From CAZLQF01 sp964561545 (GTDB taxonomy: Bacteria; Bacteroidota; Bacteroidia; CAILMK01; CAYYUA01), in contig CAZLQF010000004.1 of the NCBI GenBank assembly GCA_964561545.1, positions 62,001 to 126,000 of the forward strand: a DNA stretch of 64,000 bases. Reading direction: 5' to 3'. The position numbers and the translations under genes are program-made. Of the stretch, positions 44,563 through 54,146 are shown one piece after another. The notes under the pieces are model-generated. The model was not told the origin of the DNA. It was given only the letters and a program-made list of their open reading frames with translations, and searched no databases. Each line of letters begins with the position of its first letter. Positions within the stretch are counted from its first letter, which is position 1.

Positions 44563-45012
44563 ATGATAAGGTTAAGAAGCATTTTTTACCCTGGCAATAA
44601 GCATCAGTTTAACGTCTTTCAGGAGTATGCGGCCCCTTTTTACATGACCCTTTTTTCCATTTTGATGCTTATTTTGTTCTATCAATTGGCACGTAGAGCA
44701 CCCATTTTATTTCCTGGTACAATAGGGGCTTTTAGTGTGGTGATCCTTTCCAATGCATTTGCAATAGTGAATATGAAAAGAAAGCAAGCTGAAATGGGCT
44801 TTCATGAAGGGCATTTCTACGTTCGCAGTGTTTATGATTCCTTGCTCAAAAGGGAACCCAACTTTTTCCCCTTGCCCTACTCGAATCCTCAACTAAAGGG
44901 TGATAGACTTTACGTAACTTATTTTGACCGGATTTTATGCCTTAATCCCTATGATTGGGAAAATTGGAATGACATTATGTACTTTTTCGGATTCAAGCAT
45001 TATAGCCAGTGA
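44563..45012 (+). CDS. small membrane protein of unknown function
   Basis: From ATG 44563 the protein has 149 residues, with two adjacent membrane helices (about 27-47 and 52-72) and a C-terminal soluble part rich in Tyr and Phe (PLPYSNPQLKG, VTYFDRILCLNPYDW). A longer frame begins at 44440, inside the divergent aminotransferase gene, and its extra residues look non-coding. The C-terminal half reads like the PH-like domains of small bacterial membrane proteins, but I cannot name it. Confidence 0.7.
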   Translation: MIRLRSIFYPGNKHQFNVFQEYAAPFYMTLFSILMLILFYQLARRAPILFPGTIGAFSVVILSNAFAIVNMKRKQAEMGFHEGHFYVRSVYDSLLKREPNFFPLPYSNPQLKGDRLYVTYFDRILCLNPYDWENWNDIMYFFGFKHYSQ

Positions 45013-45533
45013 AGTTATGGCTAAAGGCGATGTTAAGAGCTTAAAGGGTTTAAATTACTGCCCTAATCTTTAATTGATCCGGTTAACTAATTAAACAAAA
45101 ATTGGCAAATTGTAATAGGGATCCTATTTGTCTTTGCCGTCTTGGAACCTAATTTTATCCTGATACATTTTTTTTGAAGTTAGGTTTAAGCTGATTGAAC
45201 CACATTTGGCTTGGCATTTGAAAAAATTTGATGGTTTAATTGCTGTACCTAACAGGCAGCACAGTTTTAGTAAAGCGGTAAGCTATTGGTAATAAATAAA
45301 AGAAGCCTGAGATTTCATGATCAATGGGTTTTTTAGAACATCTTTTCATCGTTAAAGTTAAATTTCAAAAATAAAAGCTAAATATTTTGGAAATTGCGGA
45401 ATAATCCAAGCTCATCAAGAATAAAAAACCTCAAAAGCATTGGTCAACATTGCAACTTAAGCAATCATAAAATCATTGATTGGAAGCCTTTCTAAATTGA
45501 ACCAAATCCAAAAAAGAGTTAATTAACGCATCC
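45013..45533. other. 521-base gap ahead of the RND pump
   Basis: The gap contains a nested inverted repeat (45104-45138) and otherwise AT-rich sequence with frequent stops in all frames. No periplasmic adaptor gene or remnant is seen here, although this is where one would be expected. Confidence 0.6.
45104..45138. repeat. nested inverted repeat upstream of the RND pump
   Basis: Outer arms GGCAAA (45104-45109) and TTTGCC (45133-45138); inner arms AATAGG (45114-45119) and CCTATT (45123-45128) around GAT. The two arm pairs share one centre with symmetrical 4-base gaps, giving a 35-base dyad. It has no T run, so an operator is more likely than a terminator. Confidence 0.5.
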
Positions 45534-48500
45534 ATGAGTCTTTCCTCAATCAGTATTAGAAGGCCAGTATTGGCAACCGTCATGTCGCTGACCATTGTTT
45601 TGTTTGGCATTTTAGGCTACAATTCTTTAGGCGTTCGGGAGTATCCCAATGTTGATCCACCCATCATTACAGTATCAACAGATTATACGGGTGCCAATGG
45701 GGAAGTTATTGAAACGCAGATCACAGAGCCCTTGGAAGAATCCATTAATGGCATTTCAGGCATCCGGACGTTGTCATCTGTAAGCCGTGATGGGCGAAGT
45801 ACCATTACCGTTGAATTTAATTTAGCTCGCGATTTAGAGGCTGCAGCAAATGATGTTCGATCTAAAGTTTCCCAGGCAAGAGAGCAATTACCCGACAATG
45901 CTAACCCGCCGGTGGTGGAAAAATCTGATGCTAGTTCTGACCCTATTGTATTTTTAAACATAAGGAGCGATCAACGATCGCTTCTGGAGCTAACCGAATT
46001 GGCGGATAATGTATTCAAAGAGCGTTTCCAGACCATACAGGATGTGAGCCGTGTATCAATCTGGGGGGATAAAACCTATTCCATGCGCCTATGGTTGGAT
46101 CCGGCCAAGATGAATGCCTACGATGTAACGCCAATTGATATTCGAAATGCCTTAAATCAAGAAAACGTAGAACTACCCTCCGGAGCCATTGAAGGTGAAA
46201 CTGTAGAGCTTAGCATTCGTACCAAAGGGCGCTTAAGCACGGTCAAGGACTTCAATAACATGATTATCCGGGAAACGGATAACAACATCGTTCGATTGAA
46301 GCATGTTGGTGAGGCCAAGTTAGGACCTGTGGATAAGCGGACGATGTTGAAAAGAGATGGCATTCCCATGGTAGGCACGGTGCTAAGACCCCAACCTGGT
46401 GCCAATTACATCAACATTGTTGATGAGTTTTACAACCGCCTTGACAAAATCAAGCAAGACCTGCCAGCGGATATTGAACTTGGGATCGGTTTTGATACCA
46501 CGCAATACATTCGTGAATCCATTAACCAAGTACAGACCACCATCTTCATTGCCTTCCTTTTGGTAATTGGCATTATATTCTTATTCCTTCGGGATTGGCG
46601 GACCACGCTTATCCCCGTGATTGTGGTGCCAATTGCCATTATTGGCAGCTTTTTTATGATGTTTGTATTTGGGTTTACCATTAACGTCCTTACGCTCTTA
46701 GCACTTGTATTGGCCATTGGTTTGGTGGTGGATGATGCCATTGTGGTATTGGAAAACATCTATTCAAAAATAGAAGAAGGTAGAACACCCGTGGATGCAG
46801 CTTCTAAAGGGGCTGCTGAAATATTCTTTGCGGTCATATCAACAACATTGGCCTTGGCTGCGGTATTTTTACCCATCATTTTTTTGCAGGGAATTACGGG
46901 GAGGCTTTTCCAGGAATTTGCGGTAGTAATAGCCGGATGTGTGATCATTTCATCTTTTGTGGCTCTTACCCTTTCACCAATGCTTAGCTCAAAGATCCTT
47001 AAAAAGCGTGAAACCCATAATTGGTTTTACAACAAAACCGAACAATTTTTCATTAGCCTGACCAATGGATACAGAAAGACGCTGGAAGTTTTTATGCGGG
47101 TTCGCTGGCTGGCTTTTGCCATTATTTTAGCACTGGCTGGAGGCATATATGGCCTTTATAAAGCCATTCCCTCAGAATTAGCGCCTATTGAGGACCGTAA
47201 CAATGTGCGAATGTTCGCTACTGGGCCACAGGGAGCTACATTTACCTACATGGACCGTTATATGGATAGCTTGATTCACCTCGTTCAGGATACCATACCA
47301 CAACGAAAGGCTGTGATTTCTGTAACTTCTCCCGGATTTGGGGCCAATACCTCTAAAAATTCGGGCTTTATGAGGTTGATGATGACTGATAAGAGCAAAA
47401 GGGAAATGACCCAACAACAGATTGCGGGAAAGCTTTCCGAATTGGTACCAAACATTCCCGGAGCACGGACTTTTGTAACACAGGAGCAAACAATAGGAGG
47501 GGGCTTTGGTGGACAACCTGTAGAATTTGTTATCCAAGCCGCCAATATGAATAAACTTAAGCAGGTATTGCCCAAATTTATGAGCCGGGTAGAGGAGCAA
47601 GAGATGTTCAGGTTCACAGATGTAAACCTTAAATTCAACAAACCAGAGTTGGACTTGACTTTCGACCGTGAACAAACCCGCAAACTCGGGGTCAATGCAA
47701 GAGACCTTGCACAAACGCTCCAATTGGCGTTAAGCAGTCAAAGAATGGGATACTTCATAATGGGCGGTAAGCAATACCAGATCATTGCCCAGGTAAAGGA
47801 CCGTGAACGGGATGAACCCAATGACTTAAAGAATCTTTATGTACGTAACAAAGATGGCAAGTTGATCCCCATTGATAACCTGGTGAACTTAAAGGAGGAA
47901 AGTGGGCCGCCCACTATTTATCGATATAACCGTTATGTTTCAGCAACTGTGTCGGCCAATTTAGCGGGGGAGCATACCATAGGCCAAGGCATATCCAAAA
48001 TGCGTACTATTGCTAACGATGTGCTGGATCAAAGTTTTTCTACGGCTCTATCCGGTACGTCAAAAGATTATGCTGAAAGTGCATCCAGCTTGGTATTTGC
48101 TTTTGTACTGGCCCTGCTTATTATTTTTCTCGTTCTTTCAGCCCAATTTGAAAGCTTCAGGGATCCTTTGATTATTATGTTGACGGTTCCTTTGGCATTA
48201 TCAGGAGCCCTTCTGGTTATTTGGACCTTTAATGAAACCCTGAATATTTTCAGTCAGATTGGCATTATTATGCTGATCGGCTTGGTAACAAAAAATGCCA
48301 TTTTAATTGTAGAATTTTCGAATCAGCAAAAGGCTCAAGGTTACGGTATTCGTGATGCCGTTATGATTGGAGCTACCAGGCGCTTTCGTCCTATTCTAAT
48401 GACAAGCATTTCTACGATTTTGGGCATTTCACCCCTTGTCTTTGGAGGCGGAGCTGGTTCTGAAAGCCGTGCATCAATGGGCATAGCCGTGATTGGCGGA

Positions 48501-48605
48501 TTGATTTTTGCAACTTTGCTTTCGCTTTACATCATACCGGCTGTTTATACCTACATATCTGAGCAAAAGAAGGCAGTTAGTAATGTGGATGAAATGGAGC
48601 GTTAA
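45534..48605 (+). CDS. RND (HAE-1 type) efflux pump inner-membrane protein
   Basis: The 1023-residue protein has the AcrB-type layout: helix 1, large periplasmic porter domain, helices 2-7, second periplasmic domain, helices 8-12. The proton relay is intact: GLVVDDAIVVLENI (two Asp in helix 4) and GLVTKNAILIVEFS (Lys in helix 10). NPPVVEKSDASSDPI and the FFMM region fit HAE-1 drug exporters. It is followed by a TolC-like gene after 242 bases, but the usual HlyD-type adaptor is absent from the locus. Confidence 0.95.
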   Translation: MSLSSISIRRPVLATVMSLTIVLFGILGYNSLGVREYPNVDPPIITVSTDYTGANGEVIETQITEPLEESINGISGIRTLSSVSRDGRSTITVEFNLARDLEAAANDVRSKVSQAREQLPDNANPPVVEKSDASSDPIVFLNIRSDQRSLLELTELADNVFKERFQTIQDVSRVSIWGDKTYSMRLWLDPAKMNAYDVTPIDIRNALNQENVELPSGAIEGETVELSIRTKGRLSTVKDFNNMIIRETDNNIVRLKHVGEAKLGPVDKRTMLKRDGIPMVGTVLRPQPGANYINIVDEFYNRLDKIKQDLPADIELGIGFDTTQYIRESINQVQTTIFIAFLLVIGIIFLFLRDWRTTLIPVIVVPIAIIGSFFMMFVFGFTINVLTLLALVLAIGLVVDDAIVVLENIYSKIEEGRTPVDAASKGAAEIFFAVISTTLALAAVFLPIIFLQGITGRLFQEFAVVIAGCVIISSFVALTLSPMLSSKILKKRETHNWFYNKTEQFFISLTNGYRKTLEVFMRVRWLAFAIILALAGGIYGLYKAIPSELAPIEDRNNVRMFATGPQGATFTYMDRYMDSLIHLVQDTIPQRKAVISVTSPGFGANTSKNSGFMRLMMTDKSKREMTQQQIAGKLSELVPNIPGARTFVTQEQTIGGGFGGQPVEFVIQAANMNKLKQVLPKFMSRVEEQEMFRFTDVNLKFNKPELDLTFDREQTRKLGVNARDLAQTLQLALSSQRMGYFIMGGKQYQIIAQVKDRERDEPNDLKNLYVRNKDGKLIPIDNLVNLKEESGPPTIYRYNRYVSATVSANLAGEHTIGQGISKMRTIANDVLDQSFSTALSGTSKDYAESASSLVFAFVLALLIIFLVLSAQFESFRDPLIIMLTVPLALSGALLVIWTFNETLNIFSQIGIIMLIGLVTKNAILIVEFSNQQKAQGYGIRDAVMIGATRRFRPILMTSISTILGISPLVFGGGAGSESRASMGIAVIGGLIFATLLSLYIIPAVYTYISEQKKAVSNVDEMER

Positions 48606-48847
48606 ATGTTCAGAAGTAATAAAAAAATCGACTCTATCGACATGAGTTTTATATCAAATAAAACTGGATTGGATGGAAAGTAGAAAGCTATAGGCTGTAA
48701 GCCTGCTAAAAAGGATTTTGGATCGCGGAAAAATACACCCACTAAAGCGGACTTAAAACAATAGGCTTAGCTTGGGGAAGCCTTTCACATATTGAAAGAA
48801 CTACAATTCAAAACAGCTTATATTTAAGTTTACTGAAAAACAGTATC

Positions 48848-50170
48848 ATGAATAAGTTTATTATCATTCTATTAACAATCTTGACCACGGTTTCTACGCA
48901 AGCCCAGATCGATACGCTGGCTTTAAAAGATGCAGTGCAATCAGGTTTGGAAAACAATTATGCCATCCAAATTGAGGAACAAAACCTGGCTATTGATGAA
49001 AACAATGTTTCCCGCGGAAATGCCGGTTTTTTTCCCTCAATAAATTTGAATGCTACCCAGACCAATAACACCACCAATATATCCCAGGAATTTATTAGTG
49101 GGGAGACCATTGACCGCAAGGGTGCTAATTCCCGATCATTCAGTGCAAGGGCTGAATTGAGGTGGACTTTATTTGATGGCTTCCGTATGTTTACCACTTA
49201 CGACCAGCTCAAGGAGATCCGAAAAAAAGGGGAGGAACAATTCCAGTTGACCGTGCTTAGCAATGTTTCAAGCATCATCGAGCAGTACTTTACCATTGTA
49301 CGCTTAAGGCAGGAAATGGCTACCCAGCAAGAAGCGTTGGTTCTTTCCCGAAGTAAGCGGAATTTAGCAAAAACCAGCTATGAGATAGGAGCTGGATCAA
49401 AACTTGATTACATGCAGGCTCGGGTTGATTACAATACCGATACATCCGAATACATTGCCCAACAAGAGGCATTGCAAGCTGCCAAAATCCGCTTGAATGA
49501 ATTACTGGGTAGGGAAGTAACATCTGATTATCAAGTAGAGCCCGAAATACCCCTTCAAGAAGGCTTGGAATATGAAGCCCTTAAGCAATATACGTTAAGT
49601 AACAATCCAGGTTTGAAGATTGCAAAAAAAGACAAGCGAATTGCCAATCTTAGCTTGCAAAATGTTCAATCAGAGCATTATCCGAAGGTAGGGTTGAACA
49701 TTGGGTATAATTTTGCCACGTCTTCCTCAGAAGCAGGATTTGTAAGTGAGCGCCAAGAGCATGGCCCTGATTATGGTTTTTTCCTATCTTACAATCTTTT
49801 TGATGGCTTCAATACCAACCGTAAAAAAACCAATGCTCAGCTGGCAATTAACAAATCCAAGCTTGAGTATAAACAAAAGCGACAGGAGGTTCTTAGTGAT
49901 TTAAAAGTGGCCTTTACCAATTACCAAAACAACCTGTCAAAGGTTAGGTTGGAACGGGAAAATGTGCAGGTGGCCCGAGAGAATTATGACATTGCTCGCA
50001 AAAACTACGAAGTGGGTGGGATTGCTTACCTCGAACTACAAGAAGCCCAACAAAATTACTTGGATGCCCAAAATCGCTTGACAGAAGCTAAATACCAAAC
50101 CAAACAAGCCGAAATAGAATTGATGAAAGTAAGCGGGATGATGATGAATAATGGGGTAATGGCTGATTAA
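48848..50170 (+). CDS. TolC family outer-membrane efflux protein
   Basis: The 440-residue protein has a signal peptide (about 1-19, ending TQAQ) and two OEP repeats with long helices (EQNLAIDENNVSRGNAGFFPSINLNA, split, and AKKDKRIANLSLQNVQSEHYPKVGLNIGYN, split). The repeat structure YxxxLFDGFR and YNLFDGFNTN marks the barrel strands. It forms a trimeric outer-membrane channel for the upstream RND pump. Both genes probably share a transcript. No adaptor gene is present between or after them. Confidence 0.92.
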   Translation: MNKFIIILLTILTTVSTQAQIDTLALKDAVQSGLENNYAIQIEEQNLAIDENNVSRGNAGFFPSINLNATQTNNTTNISQEFISGETIDRKGANSRSFSARAELRWTLFDGFRMFTTYDQLKEIRKKGEEQFQLTVLSNVSSIIEQYFTIVRLRQEMATQQEALVLSRSKRNLAKTSYEIGAGSKLDYMQARVDYNTDTSEYIAQQEALQAAKIRLNELLGREVTSDYQVEPEIPLQEGLEYEALKQYTLSNNPGLKIAKKDKRIANLSLQNVQSEHYPKVGLNIGYNFATSSSEAGFVSERQEHGPDYGFFLSYNLFDGFNTNRKKTNAQLAINKSKLEYKQKRQEVLSDLKVAFTNYQNNLSKVRLERENVQVARENYDIARKNYEVGGIAYLELQEAQQNYLDAQNRLTEAKYQTKQAEIELMKVSGMMMNNGVMAD

Positions 50171-50621
50171 ATTGTTCAATTCAATAATAGATTTTAAAAG
50201 AAAACCGTATGAAATTTCTTTTAAAGTTTTTTAGGGTGGTTGATTGGCAGAAGGGTAAATAGTTTAGAGGTAAAAATCGATAAAAATAAAGCTATTTTTT
50301 AAAATAAGAGCAAATTAAAAAGGATTAGCCTTCAACATTTACAAATACCTTAAAAAGGAATAAAGTTAGATAAATAAGACAGGATTTAGTAAGCCCCCTA
50401 TTAAAAAGATAACAACCCTTTATAATTTCAAATAAAAACAAAAGAATGTATCAATTGCTTTTTTCGATTTATTTTAAAAATTGTTTTGAATTGTATTGGA
50501 AGTTTTATTAAATTAGTACCTAACTTAACAACGAATCAAAAGCTGTACAGTAATTAAATCTACAATCAAGTGCATATACTGTAATGCTTCTTTATTATGA
50601 AATCAAGTAAAAATTATTTCT
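50171..50621. other. 451-base AT-rich intergenic region
   Basis: The region between the TolC gene and the SPOR protein is strongly AT-rich. The only structure I see is TACAGTA/TACTGTA as a 7-base inverted repeat with a 24-base spacer, about 60 to 90 bases upstream of the SPOR gene. No credible gene or RNA is seen. Confidence 0.5.
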
Positions 50622-51875
50622 ATGTTACGATTTAAACAAATTTTCTCAATCATTTTATTAACTACTCCTTTATTTTTATTCAGTCAAGAGGAGACCAGAA
50701 ATTTATCGCTTGATGCTGCAGGTGGCGGTAGCTTAATTCACGGTGACATTAATAGTGATTTTGGCTATTTTGGAAACTTGGGGTTGAAATACAACTTGTC
50801 AAACCAGTTTGGTCTAAAAGGGAGTTTGAGCTACGGCTTACTTCAAGGAGAAGATAGTGATCCCAAACAATCTTTTGAAAATCAATTCTTTCAATATTCC
50901 TTGAAAGGCGTTTTCAATGTTTCTCAAATGGCAGATATTCACAAAACACTCCCTAATATAAATCTTCATTCTTATGCAGGAGTAGGTATGATGCAAAATG
51001 ATGCTACTGATACAAGGGAACCCAGTGAGGTTCCAGAAGGCGAAGAATTAAGAGAAGATTATACAGGGTCCAATATTGTGATTCCTTTAGGAGTTAATAT
51101 TGAGTTTAAATTATCCGATAGATTAGATCTGTTTGCTGACGTAAATTACAATTATACCAATAATGATGAATTGGATGGTTTTGATCCACCTACGGGAGCC
51201 AACCAATTTACTGATGCCTACTCTACTTATACTTTAGGATTATCATTTAAGTTTGGAGATGCCTCTAAAAAACATGCAGATTGGGCTACAACATCTATGG
51301 AAAAAGAAATTGAAAGGTTGAAATCCCAACAAAAAAAGAGAATTGATACCATCGTCAACAAAGTAAACAATGTTCAGTCTCGAATTGTGGAATTAAGGGC
51401 AAACAGTGCTGATCAAGAAACCATTAAGAAATTAGAGACAAAAATTAATAAAGAAATTCAAAAAGTTGAAGAAAAAGAGGGTGAAAGAAAAGAAGGTGAA
51501 CAAAACGGAAACGGTAAAAAAGCTGCACGTTCTGATGGATCCGATGGTGTAGGAAATGAAGCAGAAATATCTGAAAGGGCTGGGACGTCTAACAATGTAA
51601 GTATCAGTAATAAGCGATTTATAAATGTAGTTGGTTCGTTTAAAAATGAAGAAGATGCTAAATCTTTTGTCAAAAAAGTAGAAAAACAAGGATACAATCC
51701 CGGGATGCTATACAACTACGATAACGGAGGCTGGTACTATATTCATGTCAACAAGCATGAAAAGTTTAAAGAATCCAGAAAGGCCTTAAAAGAAGTAAGA
51801 AAGGATCTTGATGTTTCTGATGCCTGGATTTATTACCGCTCCGCAGATGATATTGAAAAATATCAAGGTCAATAA
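50622..51875 (+). CDS. outer-membrane beta-barrel protein with C-terminal SPOR domain
   Basis: The 417-residue protein has a signal peptide (about 1-21), an eight-stranded-type barrel (about 25-205, with AAGGGSLIHGDINSDFGYF and the closing STYTLGLSFKFG), a charged coiled coil (about 218-285), a Gly/Lys/Glu-rich linker, and a SPOR domain (about 335-410, FINVVGSFKNEEDAKSFV through VRKDLDVSDAWIYY). SPOR domains bind peptidoglycan stripped of peptide side chains. The layout parallels OmpA but with SPOR replacing the OmpA-like domain, so it probably ties the outer membrane to the wall, perhaps at division sites. A strong terminator follows. Confidence 0.88.
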   Translation: MLRFKQIFSIILLTTPLFLFSQEETRNLSLDAAGGGSLIHGDINSDFGYFGNLGLKYNLSNQFGLKGSLSYGLLQGEDSDPKQSFENQFFQYSLKGVFNVSQMADIHKTLPNINLHSYAGVGMMQNDATDTREPSEVPEGEELREDYTGSNIVIPLGVNIEFKLSDRLDLFADVNYNYTNNDELDGFDPPTGANQFTDAYSTYTLGLSFKFGDASKKHADWATTSMEKEIERLKSQQKKRIDTIVNKVNNVQSRIVELRANSADQETIKKLETKINKEIQKVEEKEGERKEGEQNGNGKKAARSDGSDGVGNEAEISERAGTSNNVSISNKRFINVVGSFKNEEDAKSFVKKVEKQGYNPGMLYNYDNGGWYYIHVNKHEKFKESRKALKEVRKDLDVSDAWIYYRSADDIEKYQGQ

Positions 51876-51904
51876 TCAAAAGTTTTTGCTAAAATATTAA
51901 TACA

Positions 51905-51932
51905 AAAAACCCGGCTTCTGCCGGGTTTTTTT
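51905..51932 (+). terminator. rho-independent terminator of the SPOR protein gene
   Basis: AACCCGGC (51908-51915), loop TTCT, GCCGGGTT (51920-51927), preceded by A and followed by a run of T to 51932. A textbook intrinsic terminator. Confidence 0.88.
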
Positions 51933-52260
51933 ACATCTTCTTTGATTCAAGTATGAAAAAATGAACTGTAAAGGTTCAGCTTATCTTGGAACTTACTTAT
52001 CAAAAATCTCAAGTTCTGTATTGATCTTTTGGCTGTTTTAATTATCGTTAAATTATTAAGATCAGCTAAAGTTAGGTATCCTGGTTTTACCAAGAAAATT
52101 ACCAATCCAAACAGGTAGCCCTCAAGCTTTTATTACCAATCCAATATCAATAGGGCATTTTAGTTGTTTGCGCCTTAAATAGATCATCGGAATACCTTAT
52201 GTGGATCAAAATGGTTATTCTGGCGAGGACTTATAGACCCAATTCTCCGGTAATCCAAAT

Positions 52261-52296
52261 AAAAAAAAGCAAGCGCTTCCAAACGCTTGCTTTTTT
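52261..52296 (-). terminator. bidirectional terminator after the M28 peptidase gene
   Basis: GCAAGCG (52269-52275), 8-base loop, CGCTTGC (52284-52290), with A run before and T run after, so it works on both strands. It lies 26 bases beyond the M28 peptidase stop. Confidence 0.82.
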
Positions 52297-52321
52297 AAAG
52301 TAAAAAAGAGTAGAGCTTCTG

Positions 52322-53947
52322 CTATTCAATAACCAATTTCTTGTTAATGGTTTGATGCCCGTCATTTACTTCAAGGTGGTAAATACCGGCATTAAGCTGG
52401 TTTGTATTTAACCTTATTTTTTGATTGCCTTGGATGGAGCTGGATTGGTCCAGCATCAATTTTCCCTGGGTATTGTAGACTTTCAATTGAATTTGGCTAT
52501 TCAATGAACCATCAAAGCGAATACTGATCTTATTATCATTAGCTGGATTGGGGAAGATTTTAACACTGCTGGCATTGGCCTGGTTGGGTTGTTGAATGTT
52601 GGTGGGGTTGCTAACCATGGTAGATGCGGAAGTGCTGTTCATAATTTGAGCTTCTTCACATATAGCACCAATGGTTGCTTTTACCACGTTGGTCATGAAC
52701 GTGTAGTCAAAATAACCAATGGTATCTTGTGCCGTATGGTAATTGGGATTCCTGAAATCTGCCGTATTGGTCAGCATAAGGGCTACATGGCCGCTGTCCC
52801 AAAAGCTTGCATGATCACTCCTTCGTAAATCTGGAGGAATCGGACCAAATAACGGACTTCCGATAGATACTACATCTAATCCCGGGACATACCAAGATGC
52901 AGCACTGTCATAAGCAGCCATAATTCCCTCTGATTCCCCGTTTGCTACATTGGCTATGAAATCGCCTCTAAAACTGTCTGCTTCAACTTCACTGTAAACA
53001 TCGGGATAAATCTGTTCAAATCCGGGAGGGAAATTTTGGGTATTCTTTTTACTGGTACTATAACCAATCATTTCAAAATTAAAAACTCCTCCGATGTGGG
53101 TTTCATTTGAAATTTGGGTGGCTACATATTCTTTACTGCCTAAACGGAAATTGCCGGTTTCTTCCTGGTCAAAACCAATGAATTTAATGGTATGATCAAA
53201 ATGATAATTGGATAGGATGCGTGCTGCCTCAAGCAATCCGGCCACACCTGAGCCATTGTCATCTGCGCCTGGACTTCCTTGTACGCCATCAAAATGAGCA
53301 TCGATAATATAAGTGGTATCTGCAGCTTTAAGGCCATTTTTGCTACCTATGATGTTATGAGCATCATAACCTTGAAAGGTAAAGCCATGCCTGTTGGTTA
53401 CCAAGCCATTGGCCCCGAATCGTGATTCTATTGAATCCTTAACTTCATTGAGATGAGCCAGGCCATCATCTTTGTGCCGATTGCCGGCAATGACCTCAAG
53501 ATTGCTTTCCAATCGCTGGCTATCTACCTGATTGACGATGGATTGAACATCCACTTCCTGCCGGTCATTGGCTACCAGATTAACCTGGTAATTGGTAATG
53601 GTGCTGATGGAATCATTGTAATCCCAGGTGATTTCCTTGCTGGTACCCGGAGTAACGGGATACCCTACGTCACCGGAAACGTTAGACTCATTACTCATGA
53701 AGGTAGTGCCTCCGTCAGCAGAAGCTCTGAAAATGACCTCTACATCGTCATCTTCGGCATCCGATAGGTCATAAGTAACGGTAACGGTCCCATCACCTTC
53801 ATTGTTGGTGGCGGCTACATTACTTACTTCAGGTGCCTGATTTTGAGCAAAAGTCATAAAAGGCATGACTATCATGCCCATCAAAGCAGCTTTCCAGTTA
53901 AAAAAAGTAAAATAATTAGTAAAAATACGTAAACATTTGGTTAACAT
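52322..53947 (-). CDS. secreted M28 family zinc peptidase with T9SS sorting domain
   Basis: The 541-residue protein has a long signal region (about 1-35, ending MTFAQ), an Ig/cadherin-like domain (about 38-125), an M28 peptidase domain (about 135-430) and a type A sorting domain (about 465-541, VKIFPNPANDNK). Zinc and catalytic residues are seen: His218 (IDAHFDG), Asp229 (GADDNGSG), Glu262-Glu263 (DQEETG), Glu292 in NFEMIGY, and His404 (NYHTAQD). Glu292 sits where Streptomyces aminopeptidase has Asp, a common variant. It should be an extracellular aminopeptidase. ATGs at codons 23 and 26 are alternative starts. Confidence 0.93.
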   Translation of the reverse strand: MLTKCLRIFTNYFTFFNWKAALMGMIVMPFMTFAQNQAPEVSNVAATNNEGDGTVTVTYDLSDAEDDDVEVIFRASADGGTTFMSNESNVSGDVGYPVTPGTSKEITWDYNDSISTITNYQVNLVANDRQEVDVQSIVNQVDSQRLESNLEVIAGNRHKDDGLAHLNEVKDSIESRFGANGLVTNRHGFTFQGYDAHNIIGSKNGLKAADTTYIIDAHFDGVQGSPGADDNGSGVAGLLEAARILSNYHFDHTIKFIGFDQEETGNFRLGSKEYVATQISNETHIGGVFNFEMIGYSTSKKNTQNFPPGFEQIYPDVYSEVEADSFRGDFIANVANGESEGIMAAYDSAASWYVPGLDVVSIGSPLFGPIPPDLRRSDHASFWDSGHVALMLTNTADFRNPNYHTAQDTIGYFDYTFMTNVVKATIGAICEEAQIMNSTSASTMVSNPTNIQQPNQANASSVKIFPNPANDNKISIRFDGSLNSQIQLKVYNTQGKLMLDQSSSIQGNQKIRLNTNQLNAGIYHLEVNDGHQTINKKLVIE

Positions 53948-53972
53948 AGCTAAATGGTTTTTGGTTTAGTTT

Positions 53973-53980
53973 CAAATATA
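53973..53980 (-). promoter_or_regulatory. -7 promoter element of the M28 peptidase gene
   Basis: TATATTTG on the minus strand, 25 bases upstream of the start. No convincing -33 element. Confidence 0.45.
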
Positions 53981-54146
53981 GAAAAAGTTGCTAACATTAA
54001 AAGGTGTTTGCAAGCAATGAAAACAATAAGATATTTAAAAAGAGAAAAAGCTAATGTTGATGGTCAATAATCACTCAAATTTACCATAATAGCTTTTTAT
54101 AAAAATTAAGCGTAACCCATCATTAAACAGAAGATCAAAGCTCTAC

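Larger units (their letters stand above)
51876..52321. other. 446-base intergenic region with two terminators
   Basis: The region separates the SPOR protein and the convergent M28 peptidase gene and has a terminator near each end (51905-51932 and 52261-52296). Between them I see no gene, RNA or repeat. Confidence 0.65.
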
